From contig CM041092.1 in NCBI GenBank assembly GCA_023079485.1, positions 11,483,127-11,547,126 of the forward strand: DNA of 64,000 nt. The letters are read 5' to 3'. This stretch comes from Archilochus colubris (taxonomy: Eukaryota; Chordata; Aves; Apodiformes; Trochilidae). How positions within the stretch are numbered: the first letter of the stretch is position 1; every line of letters starts with the position of its first letter. This document shows positions 22,381 to 36,367 of this stretch, in pieces. A program made the position numbers and the translations under genes. The notes beneath the pieces are model-generated. The model was not told the DNA's origin. It was given only the letters and a program-made list of their open reading frames with translations, and did not search any database.

Positions 22381-22563
22381 CTGTATGGTAAAATGTGAGG
22401 AAAAACAAAAGCACTCCCATGAACACATTACTCAGAAAGGTGACAACTCCACAGGTAATCCCTTCTGGAACAGGGTAGACTGTCTCCACAAAGAGCTCAA
22501 AGAATATTGGTACACTGCTGTTGAGGAATATACCCAACAAAATGCAGGATGTGTACAGTGTAG
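22381..22563 (-). CDS. SLC49A4: SLC49A4 coding exon 8 (membrane segments 10-11)
   Basis: This 183-nt exon has 60 full codons. It starts [20 protein letters not shown], goes on through [20 protein letters not shown] and ends in [19 protein letters not shown]. It encodes two membrane helices and the conserved [13 protein letters not shown] turn, a signature of the SLC49 family. The acceptor is TTGTAG|CTACACTG and the donor is CATACAG|GTAAGA, both phase 1. It is therefore the only internal exon here whose length is a multiple of three. The match to the vertebrate family is very strong. Confidence 0.97.
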
Positions 22564-25500
22564 CTACAACAGAAACAAAACCAGTTATTAATTTCACACT
22601 CGTATATTTTCCCCAATTCAGAGCTGCCAAGAATACTCATATCTAAGTAACCGAAAAATACATAAACTTGTTTTTATCCTCAGTGTATCACAAAGCATAT
22701 CACATCCCACTACTTTTAGGCAGAATGCATGCACTGAATTGGAGAAAAAAAAATTAGAAATACTTGTCTTTTTTTCTTTTTTTTTAGTAAACAGACCCAT
22801 AAAGACACATCCACAGATATGGAATTGACTTTTAAGTAAACCAAACAGAACAAAATTATGAATGCAAAGCATCACTTACAGTTTAATTTAGCTCTGAAAT
22901 GAACAGAAACTATTGTCAAGGACAATAATTCATGCTCCAAATTGGAAATGGACATGGATTAACCTTTTGACTTAGCTCTAAAGGTCAAAACTAATTTTCC
23001 TTCTGTTTTACAAGCAAATACCAATGATACACCAGATATCAAGACATTAGTATTCAGCATGGCCTGAGCTGCAACGTGTTGAATCCCTTTTGGCTTCAAA
23101 AGGAAATGAAGGGCACCCAGTGCCTGGCAGGAACAGGACATATTTGATAATACAGATTACTCACCACTGTACAACAAATTATTTTTCTTGGATGCAACAA
23201 CAGAAGAATACAGATATTTCTTCAGTAGCCACAAACGTTTTGTTCTACAATTTCTGACATTGCCAAATAACTTCACAGTACTTAACATCTTGATATAAAT
23301 TATTATTATGCCCATACTATCTATTCATTGACCTATTATATCTATTGCTGAAAAAAAAAAATAAAAGAAAACTTTGAAAGAATTTAGTACCTGTTGAGAA
23401 ATTTGAGGAAGTCTCTGATAAGAACTGTCTTGGGAAGTAAGGATTTTCTGTCCTGCAGCTTCAACAATTTGAACTTACTGATCAAGTAAGAAGTATAAGG
23501 AAATACTAAGAAGGCTTGGGGAAAAAAAAATAATTCTGAAGGTTCCACAAACATGATAAGAAAACAAAGAAAATGTTCTCATATACAGAAGTGTTACCAA
23601 GTCACAGGGATATTATTCATTAAAAGTATCTATTCACTGCAGGGTAGTAAAAAATATTTAGACTTTTTTTTCCATGTAGATATATATGTTTACATAAAAC
23701 AGAAACTGTATTTCCAGTTTAATTTATGTTCTTCTGTCTTGGAAGGGGAGAGCTGAAACATCTTTGCTTCATCTTCTGTTAAGCATTGTTCAAGCTTTCA
23801 TTTGAGGAACTGTTAGAAAGCAGGAAAGTTCCAGCTTAAAAAAAAAGAATTTAAAACAATCATTGTTTCTTAAAATATGAACAATCATGGAAAAAAGATA
23901 AAGCCATTAAGAAGCAGACAGGGCTATCTGTCAGATCCTGTGTTTGATGTGGTTTGCTTCCAAGGCACAAAGACATATTTATTTCTCCACAGAGGATTTG
24001 CTTGGACAGAAAAATGAGGACAGAAGTCCCAGCCAGAAGATGATATTGATGGCACAGTTTCAGGAGAGACAACTGGCCCACTCATTTTATAATATACCAG
24101 AATGTTCTGAGTTGGGAAAAGAGAAGACAAAAAGAACGAATAAACCATGACAACATTTCCACCTCTCAAATTCTCTTATTTTCAACTACAGAATAAAAGA
24201 AATTGATGCAAGACATGTTCAAGATTTGTCAAAGAGGAAGGAAAAAAATGAAACCAATATTAGGATGCTTATTCCTAATGGATTCTTATAGCTAATACTG
24301 AAGAATTGATTCCCAAGCTCCATAGATTTTTGCTGCAATTCCTCACCAGTACTTAAAATTTCATGAACCTCTCTTCAAACTCGAGCACCCCTGCATCTTG
24401 CTCTGTCTCTAACTGCTGTCAGGTGTAGCCAGCTAATCTAAACACAAAGCTATCTGAAATGTTTGTGTTGGCTTGAGAAACCAACATGTAAATAAAATAG
24501 AAGAATCTCTTAAGATATCTATAGATAGTGCCTTTAGCTCCTTGAGAAAAATTTCACAATTCTCCTCAAAGAAGATGGCAGCCAGCTGTCAATAGAAATA
24601 GTTGTGAAGCTGTGGAAAACCACAACCATCACCATCATAGTGGGGCTGTGGAGTCCCAGAGGGAATACATCTGCAGGAAGAATGGAAACTCCTTCAACAA
24701 GCAGCAAGAGCCAGGAGAGGGGAGCCACATAGCTCTGAGCTGAGGGGATCTCTGTTTATATAATTTTCAGAAACTAAGATTCACTTAAGGTGAAGGCAAA
24801 ATCATGCATCTAAGATTAGAAGCCATTGAAAAGATCAAGACCTCAGATTTTAGTGAACACAGAAGGTGCATAGGTTTCCATAAGGCAAATAGAAGCCTTC
24901 AAACTAAATTTGATAGTTTAAGATATGCTGCTCCACTCACATCATTGCTCATCACTTACTAAAAAGTAAGACTAGGCTATAAGCAAATACAGTAACTCTG
25001 TACTTTAGAAACTACATCTCTCTTTGTCACAGTAGTTTGCTTCAGTCATGCAAATACCCCCACTGGCACACACCTCACACTTCCATACCCCCACCAGAAA
25101 GCAGCTCTAGCATTACCTTTGGGGTTTCCCCTAAGTATGACCCAGTTCCTGTGCGCATGCCAAAAACTGCCATCAATGACAACAATGATTAGCAATGACA
25201 ACACCTCAACTGAGATCACAGGTAATATCTATATGTATATACATTTGTTTGGAATTAGAAGCAGAAATATCAAGACAAAAAGACCTGCAGAATATAGCAC
25301 ACAGTAGATGTTAATTTAAGTTCTAAGATTTAATGGAAGTAACACATTTTAACTGGTAAACCACAAAAAGAAGCCATAAAGAAGCTATAAAAGTGAGGGA
25401 GATAGACACATCTGAAAGTCTCCCTAAGTGGGTACACATTGTAGTGATGGGAAAATATTTATTTCATGTTTCTTGAAAGCACCTACAGTCTTCCTGAGTG

Positions 25501-26376
25501 CTATAAAAAGAAGCTTATTCTATGAACTTGGCAATTAATTCACAAATCCAACTGGTCAACTAGACAGAAAGTCAGCGATAAGATACAGTTTCAGAAAAGC
25601 AAGTTGTAGGAAGAAGTAAAAAAATGTAAAAAAATGTTGACAAAAGTGATTGAGTTCAAAAAGTGTTGACAAACTAAACCCAAAAATAAGTAAGAGATTA
25701 TTTACCAAGAAGTTAACATTATGCCCTAAAGTCCATAATGATAAACAAGGATAACCATACACTGGGTAAGTGTGTCATGCTATTAGTATAAAAAAAGATC
25801 ACTTTTTATTAGGAAAAGGCACTAACTGCCTACGAAGCTATGCACAAAGTCGTGCATCTGAGACTGTGGCAGCTGCAGACGAATTTATTGGGCTGGGATC
25901 CTTTAAACCAGTTTAATTATTGACACATTTCAAAGATGCTTGTGCAGATGAAGCAGCTATTTCACAGGCTGGCCACTGCACAAAGAGCAGGAAAGGCAAA
26001 ACACCCACCCAAAGCACAGCTGCTTCTGCGAATTGGCCCGGAGCTGCCACAGCAGGAGGCTCAGGCTTCGTGTTCCTGCTTGGGATGTGAGGCAACATGA
26101 GGGATGCTACTCCCTCAGTGCTCCTTCTCCTCCTGGCCTGGAGGAAGGCAAGGAATGAAATGTGCCTTGATAACAGCACTAGTGATGTTATCTGTTGGAG
26201 GCAGCAAGGTACCAGCTGGGGACAGATGATTGGCACAAAAAGGAGCAAAAGCTTTAAGAAGGAAGGTTCCTGCCTGGCTTCTCATCCCCTGCAGCTACAG
26301 GACAGCAAACACATGCCTGTGTTCCAGAAACAGACTTTTCTCTCAGCCAGAAGCTGTGGCTAAAGCTTTATACCAA

Positions 26377-26437
26377 TCACACACACACAAAAATCAACCC
26401 CAAAACAACAACAAAAAACCCAAAACAAAACAAAAAT
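26377..26437. repeat. A/C-rich low-complexity tract
   Basis: (CA)n passes into CAAAACAACAAC-like sequence on the plus strand, in intron 7. Confidence 0.9.
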
Positions 26438-27566
26438 TAGAAATTCAAACAGGGAGGTGATGTTGGGGCACTTGCTGGCCCCAGATGAGCTTGCAACACA
26501 GCAGCAGGAGTCTGAAGTGTCTCTGACATCCAAACAAGTTCCCAGAACTTCCCAGGACATTCTGCAACATGTTTAGCAATTTACTCATTAAATTACATCA
26601 TCATGAAATGGATAACCACAGAGCCTTTTCCAAACCAAAATTAATTTAATGGAAGGACCCAACTGGTTCTTATCAGCCTATTGGCATGTATATTTTGGCT
26701 GATTTTAAACAAAGAATATGAAGTATCTTATTTTTTTAAAAAAAATTAAAACTACTTTACAGAAGAACTACAGATAGCCTAGAGCAGTGTCAAGCCCAAG
26801 CAGGTGGTAGAGTATCTTCTTCCAAAGTACTTTCCCAGAAACTGTGTCGAACTCTGTACATTTTGCAATAGTTCTCTTTTCAGACAAACCGAGCCAAGAC
26901 TCACACAAATTTCATATGGATAAAGAAGAAAGTAAACACAACTCACAACTGAACAGGTTCTCTTGGGAGCAGGATACAATTTAAATTGAAACCTTCAGAA
27001 ATCTTGGGAGTTTTCCTATTGCCCATTAAAACAGCATCCCAAATGCTCAACTGAAAGGATGATACCTCACACTGATGTATGTTTCCTTGACTTTAGTTAA
27101 TCTCCATGAATGCTTTAAACAATTCAAAGTTAGTTCTTACCAAACTCTCTAAAGTCTTTTAAAGTGGAATTAAATTTCAATATAATTTAATTCTTGCTAC
27201 TGGTCACAGTAAGAATCATCATGGAAGAAGTCACCCTTAAATTTTCCATGAGAAAAGTGACTCCCTCAAGGTAACTCACAGTAACTTTTACTGTAATTCT
27301 CTTACAGGAACAAAAAACACAATAGAAGAAGGCTGTCTCCGTAGTGCATGTTTATTACATCAGTATGTTTTATTGCCTCAATTTCCATTCCAGCAAGCAC
27401 TGATCAAATTCTTACCTCATGATATAGTTATGAAAGTAACCAAAAATCTGATCAAATTGCATTTGTTCTGTATAGTTCCCAAGAGAAAAGCAAGTGGACC
27501 TCACTTTGACAGCAGGGCATTCACTCTGGAGAACTAAGAAGTGAAGAACTTACTGAGTGATCCTCA

Positions 27567-27612
27567 AGAAAAAAAAAACAAAAAACAAAAGAACCAACCA
27601 ACCAAAAAAAAA
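27567..27612. repeat. A/C-rich low-complexity tract
   Basis: A-runs with CAAAAAC and (CCAA)n units (ACCAACCAACC), in intron 7. Confidence 0.9.
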
Positions 27613-29794
27613 TCATAATTACTTGAAGCTTGCTATTGATGGATATTTAAAGTGACCAGATTTCTAAATTTTCACTTCTGAAATGCTCATCCCACATTTC
27701 AACAATTAGACACCATTTAACACTGGGGTTTTAACTGTTTTTAAATAAATGGCTTAAATTAGTCCTTTAAGCACTCTTCTATCTGTGGATTTACAGAAGC
27801 CTTCAGGAAGATAAAGTTCACTATGCCCATCTCATGAGTGGGTGAACCACAACAGGAGGAGGGGTAATGATATGTCCTCAGCCAGAAGCAGGTTAATGCT
27901 GAAGCTAGAAAAAGTCTCAGTTTCCATGTTTTTAGGCTCCTGTTTTATCCTCTGGGTCCCCCTGCCTTATCAAGGATGTCTTGTTTATAATGAAGAAATT
28001 AAGCTCAAAGAATAAAAAAATCAGTATTAAATAATAAACATCTCTCTTTTTCAAAACCATGATGAGGTTAGGGAGACAGATGTGTTTGTAAGGTTCAGCT
28101 TATTGAACCTGACAGTAACATGTAGGCTGCTTCACCTAAATATAGTCATCAGCTCATGGAGTTGCCACCATAATCAGAGTATCTGCCAGGCTGCACTAGA
28201 AAAGATTTTGTAAAGTGAAATTCTGCTGAATGTGCTCATAAATATTAGAATATTCTTGACATGCTATGCTGAAAACATTCAATCCAAGCTGCAAGCAACC
28301 AGTGCTGCATATCAATTTTTGGAAAATGTTAGTATTTGTATCGAGATACTACCAGCAATACAAAGTGGCAAGATACTGAAACTGGCATTACAATGCCTTA
28401 TACAATTATTTTGGGTCAGAGTATCCCATTGTACATAAATTCACATAATGAAGTTCAGTACAAAGCAGACTAACAATGGATTTGGCACAGAGAAATAGAT
28501 CAGCAGCTGCACTGGAAATTCAATGGAGAAAACTATTTTAATGCTCACTGTGTACACAAAATTGTCTTTGAAACTTGAAGAAAAAAATGCAAATAATATA
28601 CATTAAAATTTCTTACAGGAAAACTCAAGCTTCCTTAAAATGTAAACCAATTCAACAATCAAGGGATTTTAAGAGCTGTGATTAGCTGATGAGAGGTCTT
28701 GTAGACAGATGATATAGTAGATATGATGGCACTACATCATTATTGCCTCGGTTTCTTTTTTTTCTTTTTCACACTAGCAGCTATAGTTCATACACAACTT
28801 CAAAATATACTTTCTATAAAATCTTATAGAGATCTATTAAGAAGTCAGCAAGTGACAGAAAACTTGTCTTGCTCTTCGGCAGGAAGAAAACCAGAGCATA
28901 TTATGATAACACAGAGCCATGCAGCCATTACACAAACAATGCTAAACAGCATCGCTTAAAGAAAACACAAAGCAGTCATTGATTTTTAATATCTGCATTA
29001 AAGACCCTCATTCTAAGTAATTACTTTTTGTAAAAAATATCTTTAGATGATGTCGTGTCTATTTACAACAAATTATGAGAACATTACACAAACAAGTGCA
29101 GGAAAAAAACCATTTTGCTGTGACGTTTTTTTTGAAATACAGTTCCTCCCTCAGTATTTAAACCAGACAGGATACTGCTACAAAGAATACAGATTAAAAG
29201 ATAGTGGCTGTTTGTTTGTATTTTAAAGACAAGTCATTAGAGATTTTCTTCCCTCTAGGATGAATAATTGGCCAAACTGATCTTTTTAGCATTTCAAAAG
29301 CCTGCTTGCATGAAAACATTGCCACTTCGGTGCTCACTCTGGAGACAAGGTGAGTGACAGGCTGAGGGTTTTCAGAAGAAAGGGCCCAGCATGTAGGCAC
29401 ATAATATCCACCCCGGAAAGGAAAAGACTATTTTGAACCTGGAGAAGCCACTGGCAAGGTGGATGCAAACTGTATTTGTGGATCAAGCAGCTGCCAGGTG
29501 AGATGAAGCAGAGGTCTGGAACCAGTCTGCATCTCCTGGGTGATTCCTGCCTTAACACCTGAGCCAGTGCAGACTCCCATGAGGTGCTGCTGCCACATCA
29601 AAATGCCTGTTCTGTCCCATGGCATAGCCTCCCGAGAGCTTCTGTAACTACCAGCAGTCCACCAGCTCCTATGGATATTCTACCTCTTTCCTGGTATTGC
29701 TGAGTATGCGGTTTTGTAGGGCAAAGTCTGCCTTGGCCAAGGTAACAGCATCAGAGGCAGGGTAAAAGAGAAGGGCAAGGGTCCCAACAAAATG

Positions 29795-29844
29795 GAAGGG
29801 GAAAAAAAAGAAAAGAAAAAAAGAAAAGAGGGAGAAAGGAGAGA
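29795..29844. repeat. Polypurine tract
   Basis: This is an uninterrupted A/G stretch of about 50 bp on plus (polypyrimidine on the sense strand of the gene), in intron 7. Confidence 0.9.
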
Positions 29845-30066
29845 CAAAAGGACACCATGATGATTGATTTTGTTTTGTGGATCTTCCAGCTCTACAAAAA
29901 CATAGAGAGGACAACTACCTAGAAGTCCACATCAACACTGGTCCTCTAACTGGACAGAGTGACTTTTACCTTATCCGGCTACCTCAAATCACTTCCCAAA
30001 GCTGCCAGCCAACAGCCCCCATTTGACCTCCTATTCTGACATACTCTACATTTCAAACTTTTAATT

Positions 30067-30083
30067 AAAAAAAAAAAAAAAAA
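30067..30083. repeat. A17 homopolymer
   Basis: Simple A run in intron 7, preceded by TTTTAATT. Confidence 0.9.
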
Positions 30084-32207
30084 GATAAGTTCATCCAAAT
30101 CAATTCAATTGTACCATTTCTCCCAATTACTGTGGAATGCAGAAGTCATCATCATATTGCATCATTACACTGAGGAATAATCTAGCATGAAGTCCTATAA
30201 ATTAGCTTAAATAGCTTGTGTGTTTTCATCCATAACAACATATTTCATAAAGATATATCACTGCTTTTCTGTGTACAAGGATCTAAATTGAACAAGAGCA
30301 TTGCATCTATTTTATATTAACTTTAATGAGAAAAGGCTGATATGAAACTCTCCACAACCTATCTATGAAGTCTGCACATTATGCTACTGAAGAAGAGAGA
30401 TCTTATTTGTTGGCTGTACATTAGGCCCTGATGGTTTAAATTGCCTTTTTTTAGAGGAATGCACCATACTGCTGGCATTTCTATCAAAACAAGCTTGTGT
30501 TTTATAGAAAAGGGTTCAACATTTACTGTGACATCTATAAGAACAGCACAGACTGAAAACCCTAAAATATAATTTACAACTCAATCTAAGAAATCATCCA
30601 TTTTAAAAGAAACAGTAACTGCATGAAAAGAACAACCCAATCTCTAGATTTTTATCAAGGAATGTTTAGGATACTTTATAGCAAACTGCAAATATCATTT
30701 ATGTGCTGACATTAGATTACCTTTAAAAGGAAAAAAAAAGCCCACATAACTTGCTACTATTCTTCTAGAACCTACATGGCAAGCAGAATTCTTAAAAAAT
30801 TAATAAAAAAACCAAACTAAGAGATAGAGTTCCATCAGTTTTTGTTTGGATCACTGGTGAGTATACAGGTAATGACTTTTACCTCTTGAAACCTCTCTGC
30901 TTGATTCTTATGCACAGAACTGAAGGGACATTTAAGTGCTTGGCTTCCTTACTGAAGGTTTGTAGTGATGAAGCAGACAAGCACAAGAAATAAGATTTTA
31001 TTGCATTTATTTTAGTTTTGATGGAAAAGAAAAGCATAGTCATTTAGTATGACAAAAGCCACCATGAAATTTGATTTGTTTATTGATTAAATTACATTTT
31101 ATACAAGGAGTTGTTTTTTATCTTTAAAAATTTGAAATTTGAAGATAAATCACAAATTTGACCCATCCATCCAGATGGTATTTCTTCTACATTGATTATG
31201 CATTTCCATTTGCTGTACCAACTTCAGTTTATAGTTGTGGCATATGCAATGCACCAAGGGCACTAACAGAAACTCAAAAGTTAATTTGAGTAAAACAGTA
31301 TTATATAGCCTACTCTCCACAAGAAACTCTTTATTAAAAATGGGGGGAAAATTAATTTATCTTATAATGCATAAAATTGTCTATAAAAAAGGTGATACTT
31401 TATTCAGACTGGATTTACAGAATTCTTTAGTAAGTAAATACTTTTTAAATCTCAATGTCTTAGTTTCACTGTACATTATCACTCTTCTGAAGGTTTTGGA
31501 ATCACGGGTGGTGAAATTCTTTAGTGCAGACAGAAAAGCAAAGGACAGATTTTTAAGAGCTACGCAGTGCTCACTTTCAACCAAGGGTGCAGCTCACTGG
31601 AAGCTTGAGTAGACCTGAGCTTTTCCCCTACTCCTGCCAACAGCTTTTTTCCCATCTTTCTGAGGTGCAGGCTGATTTAATTTTGACCAGAAGAGTTTCC
31701 TGAGTCTGCAGGTGCAAAGAAGCAAGCAGCACACTGCAGGGATAGATTCTGATGGCTGAAAATACCATGGGTCACCTTGGTTTGAACTGAGCTGCACATT
31801 TCCAGTAATTAATGCAAGTCTCAAAACCCTAAAATTCCAGACATGTCATTCTTTGTTATACACAACAAACACTACTCCCAGTCATCTATTTTTTCTTGGT
31901 TTTTTTCTTACCTTTGTTATTCCAAAACACTCAAAACTGATTCCATACACTGAATCCCAAAATAACCTCTAAATTTATTCTGGGTTCTTTCTATTTGGTT
32001 TTGTTAGTTTTTATTCAAGATGTAACTTAAAGCTGGTAAAGAGATTTCAGATTCATTAAGTCTTCTACACATTTTATTTTTTTTCTTGGTAAAGCTACTG
32101 CATTACTGAAGATACCAAACCAGGTTACAACATAGTTGATTTCAGACTGCAAATATTTGCCTACAATAGCAATTATAAGTAGTGGGAATTAAAATAATTG
32201 TAAATAC

Positions 32208-32335
32208 CTGTGGTTAAAGGCAGATGAGTGACAGTAGTTAGACAGGTAAGAGTGAACCACGTTGATGCTAACGTTGCTCCAGATAAAAGCAGCAGCAGTA
32301 TAAACTTCAGCATGCCCCTGATAAAATCTGCAAAT
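32208..32335 (-). CDS. SLC49A4: SLC49A4 coding exon 7 (membrane segment 9)
   Basis: This 128-nt exon has 42 full codons, beginning [20 protein letters not shown] and ending [16 protein letters not shown]. It carries the short cytosolic RFADFIRG turn, equivalent to the loop between helices 8 and 9 of major-facilitator proteins, then a leucine-rich membrane helix. The acceptor is TTTAG|ATTTGCAG (phase 2) and the donor is CCACAG|GTATTT (phase 1). Intron 7 downstream is 9.6 kb. Confidence 0.96.
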
Positions 32336-32609
32336 CTAAAAAACCAAAAAAACCCAGCACAGATCAGAGCAGTATAAATGCTGATTTGCACATTAATTAA
32401 ATGTAATGCCTGCCAATTAATTCAGAATATTTTCATTAAACATTTTGGAAACTATAAAATCAATTTTAAAATCATTCATCATTTTCAGAAAGAGAAAAAA
32501 GGCATTTTTAGATAACAGTGGTATTTCTAGCTATCAACCTGAAGAACCTTAGATTTTTTAGCTGTCACAAAATAACAGTTGAAAAATTCTCAAGGCATCA
32601 ACTGTATGT

Positions 32610-32658
32610 CATCAACCTATACACCCGTATACAACCTATATACATCAACCTATACACC
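32610..32658 (+). repeat. Direct repeat of CATCAACCTATACACC, 33-bp period
   Basis: Two exact copies of the 16-mer lie at 32610-32625 and 32643-32658. The spacer carries further TATACAACCTATA-like sequence. It looks like a very short minisatellite. Confidence 0.9.
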
Positions 32659-33581
32659 ATCACTTGGTATATAGGAAGGTTTTTTTTTCTTCTGCATTTG
32701 TTGGACACAAGATGACACCAGTACTCACATCACTGTTCTGTCAGCATTTGCCAGTCTCTCTTGGCAGGCATACAGCTCAGCATATGAGGAGGCTGCTGCA
32801 TTTCACTCAAAACATAGTTAAGTGTCAAGATTCATTCCTATGGGAAATGACAAAACTCCAAATACCAGAATCCCTAGATCAAAGATGAAGGAACAGCTCC
32901 TGAGCCCTTGGATGCTTTGGCAGTGTAGCTGATGGCGTGGTGGCAGTGGTCACTCTACTGGTGGCTGGTTTGGGTTGAAATGTTCCAGCAAAGCAAGAGT
33001 TTGGTGCCACTCCTCACCTACACGCCTGCTCCCCTAGCAGTCTGTGGTAAAACAACTCCACAAGCCCTTGGGCAGCCTGACACAGAGGGAAATACAGTCT
33101 TTATAGCACCTGATGGTACAATTGCTTTTAAAATCTTTTTTTCTTTCTTCTTTCAAGGAGAAAGAATGTATTTGAGCAGCACTCACACTGCATAATTTTC
33201 AGTGCAACCACTCTCCTCAAAAGGGAGCTACTAAAAAGGATATATTAGAAAAGGCAATGTCATCTATTCACCAGTAACTTTCCATAATCTCCTGCTTAGG
33301 AGATGTGATTCTGGGCTGAAGGGCTTAGGCATGTGTGTTTAAAAGATGTCCTCTGCCCTCATAGCCTCCTACCTCAACTAGGCTGATGGCAGCTCAAGCC
33401 ACCTATGCTGGTCCATGATGAAATCAGTCCTGTCTGCCCACTAACTGCCTTTTCTCCCCAACAAATATCACTTTACAGGAAGACACCATATAGATTAATT
33501 GAAAAAACAGTTAATGAAGCCAACATTTGGAGAACTTGGAAGTCTAGCTTTACATTCACCATAAGATATGTACAAGTAGTG

Positions 33582-33609
33582 CAATAAAAAAAACCAACAA
33601 AACAAAACC
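33582..33609. repeat. A/C-rich low-complexity tract
   Basis: Plus-strand A/C sequence with CCAACAAAACAAAACC, in intron 6. Confidence 0.85.
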
Positions 33610-35333
33610 TCATTTCTTTCCTCTATTTTGATTCTCCCTGTCCTTTAATTCCACATCGTATTTAGCAGTGAGTAATTCAATAAGCAGCAGAGGAAGATCA
33701 ATGCTGCATATAATCTTAAAAGCTTATGACTGCAGTGTTCAAGTGGCTTATGCATTAATCTCTAATAGTCAGAGGTTAGCAGTTTCTGTTAGGCTTATTT
33801 CTGACAATCGAAATCCAGCAATCAGGATCACCTCTTCTCAGTGGTTTGCCAGTTTCTTTAATTATTCTTTGGGATCACTGGGGTCAAAATCAGCAATTTT
33901 AAAAGCTGCTCAGAAGCACCTCAAAATGCAAACTTTAGATTTCTTCCACAGACTGCCCGCTTTGCCTGCCAGCAGCATCACAATTCCCTGTCCTTACAGG
34001 CAAGAGCAGTAAGGTACAGCCTGTCTAAGGAAACAGGGTGACAAACACCAGCTTCTAGGAGGGGATATCCACAGACAACAGGTCTGGAGGGGATTTCTAG
34101 GGTGTCCTCCACCTCCGTCCCACCACCAAGGATATGAGGGGATAGGAGGATGTAACACATTAAACCATAGAGATAGTTAAGAGGAGCAAATATCTGCCTT
34201 TACTGAGCAGTTGCATCTCCTTTGGGCACAAAGGTCCTGGTCTGGGTACCAGCAGTAGCAGTGTGCTCCAAGGAGCTCTCAGATACCTCAGAGGACTCCC
34301 AAAGGGAGTTTATGCAGCCACTGAATTCAGCCAGAACAGAAATGATGGGGAAAAAAATACAAAGCAAACTAGTCTGACCTTGGTAATAGACAGACTTCTT
34401 GTTCAGCAACAGGAGAATAAGAGTACCGTATACCTATACAACTCTTCAAAATACTTGTTTCAATCAAAAAATAAGAAATTGTTTTTGTTCTCTGATCACA
34501 GTATCTGCTTTCAAAACTGTCTGTTCTGTTTAAATCCTTCTTCATCATCTTGCATGTTGGGGGATGTCTGCAGCTGCTAAAAAAGTAGGCATGCCAGGAG
34601 ACAAGGTGTGTGCTTACCCAGACACAGACCTCTGAGCCTGCTGCTGGTAACACTTCTAGGCTGTATCCTACAGCTAAAATCACACACCCAGGTTGCTGAC
34701 AACACTGTCTCTTGCTAAGGGAATGCCATAAAGTCTCTGCATTTTGAATACAGTGCAGGTTAAAAGCAGGAACAAAAAAAACCTGAGCTGTGGAGGACAA
34801 AACCTCAGAAACACTTATGATCATTAGCAAATGTGGGCAAACAAACAAATCAAAGCAACAACAACAAAAACCAAACTGGGAAAAGGGAACAGATTTATGT
34901 TTCCATGCAATGATACTACTGTTGCTCTTTGACATTGCTTTTCTTCAAACCAGTACCATTTGAAAGCTGCCAGGAAAGGGTACAGCATCTGCCAGCTGCC
35001 CAATATAGCCCAGGCTTTTAAATTATAAAAATGCATTGCACAAATTAGCTACACATATCTAAGTTCACAGCTATAGGGTGAGTAGTGAGTGGGAGGATTT
35101 ATGTATTGTGCTGAGGAAAACATGCACCATTTTGAAATGAGATAGATAAACAAATTTCCTGACTGGGCATTACTTTAGATATAGATGATTTAACACCTAC
35201 TGTGACATGCAGTACCAAATGCTCCAGGGCAAAGCTCAGGTTGTTACAGTTCTAAATGGTAGATTCTGCACTGACAAAAACAGAAGGAGCAAATTCTTTA
35301 ACTGTGCCAATTTTGCTTTGATAAACTGGTAGG

Positions 35334-35380
35334 AAAGAAAAAAAACAAAAAAACCCCAAAAAATAAACCTCAAACCAACA
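35334..35380. repeat. A/C-rich low-complexity tract
   Basis: Plus-strand A-rich sequence with CCCC and CAAACC units, in intron 6. Confidence 0.85.
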
Positions 35381-36336
35381 GCTCAGCTTCCTGAGAGGTG
35401 GTTAAGGGAGAGAGCTGCTTGCCTGGCAAATCACAGTTCTGACACTGAAATACATCAACTTGTCAGCCTTGACAAGAATCATTACTTAATTTTCCTAATT
35501 ACAACTTTCAGCAGATTACAGCCAGACTCATCATTGATTCAACCCTACACAGATAAATGCTGAATAGGCCTAGGAGGGAGAGTCATCCATCAGGACTGAC
35601 AAATCACCTCCTCCCTCCCTTTCTGTGTGCAAACCCTCCCATTTGAACCGAGCATCGCCCAAGTTAGAAAGACACATTTTGAGGCAGAATGTGTTGGTAT
35701 TTTTTAATTTACTCAAAAGCAAAGCTCTAAATTCTACAACACACTGGTATTCAACAAGGTTTGAAATCAATTTTGAAGCAGTTAAAGCGACTGTCAGGAT
35801 GTCCTGAAACTTAAGCCAGGCAGTATATTAAATAAATTAATCTACCATAAAGATTGAGATTTGCATGTTGGCATTGAGTCAGCAGATTCCCTCTTAACAA
35901 AGTTAAGTGAGCTCCTAGGAGTGCCCCTCCATGACTGCAATGTCACAAGTATAAGAGAGATTAACCCATGATGGAAAGGATTAAACCAGCATGCTATCTA
36001 TGTCAGCATGTAACCTGCTACAGCATCTCTGTCTTTACAGCAGTGGATTTTAAACACCTACCTCCTCTCATGGTGAGAAAGATCTCATACCTGATCTTAG
36101 CTAATCAAAAGTAACTCTTATTAGGGGAAAACAGGGTGTGAACTTGTTTCAATAGATTAAGTCCCCTGGCCTGCAACTGGAACAGACAGGAGGGAAGTAG
36201 TTGCTTCTTTTCCTGAGGTCAGAGAGGTTTTTTCTTCCTCTCCCTCTGCTGCAGTTGCTAGGCAGCCTGCTAAATGTGAGGATGAGAAGCCTCACATTTC
36301 TTTATGCATTGTGTACTCCGATGATGCACAGCTAAC

Positions 36337-36364
<28 letters not shown>
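36337..36364. repeat. A28 homopolymer
   Basis: This is the longest A run in the window, followed by GAGAGAG. It lies in intron 6. It could be the tail of an old retroposed sequence, but no source gene was recognised on its left side. Confidence 0.9.

Positions 36365-36367
<3 letters not shown>

Larger units (their letters stand above)
22564..32207 (-). other. SLC49A4 intron 7 (9644 bp, phase 1)
   Basis: The intron runs from GTATTT to GTAG. It contains A/C-rich tracts at 26377-26437 and 27567-27612, a polypurine block at 29795-29844 and a run of 17 A at 30067-30083. A GC-richer island lies at about 25970-26340. No conserved exon was seen. Confidence 0.9.

Noticed and set aside
34369..34935. 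188-codon minus-strand ORF in SLC49A4 intron 6
   Set aside because: It has no recognisable domain, is rich in cysteine and serine without pattern, and lies wholly inside an intron. By a rough estimate about one ORF of this length is expected by chance in a window of this size and composition.
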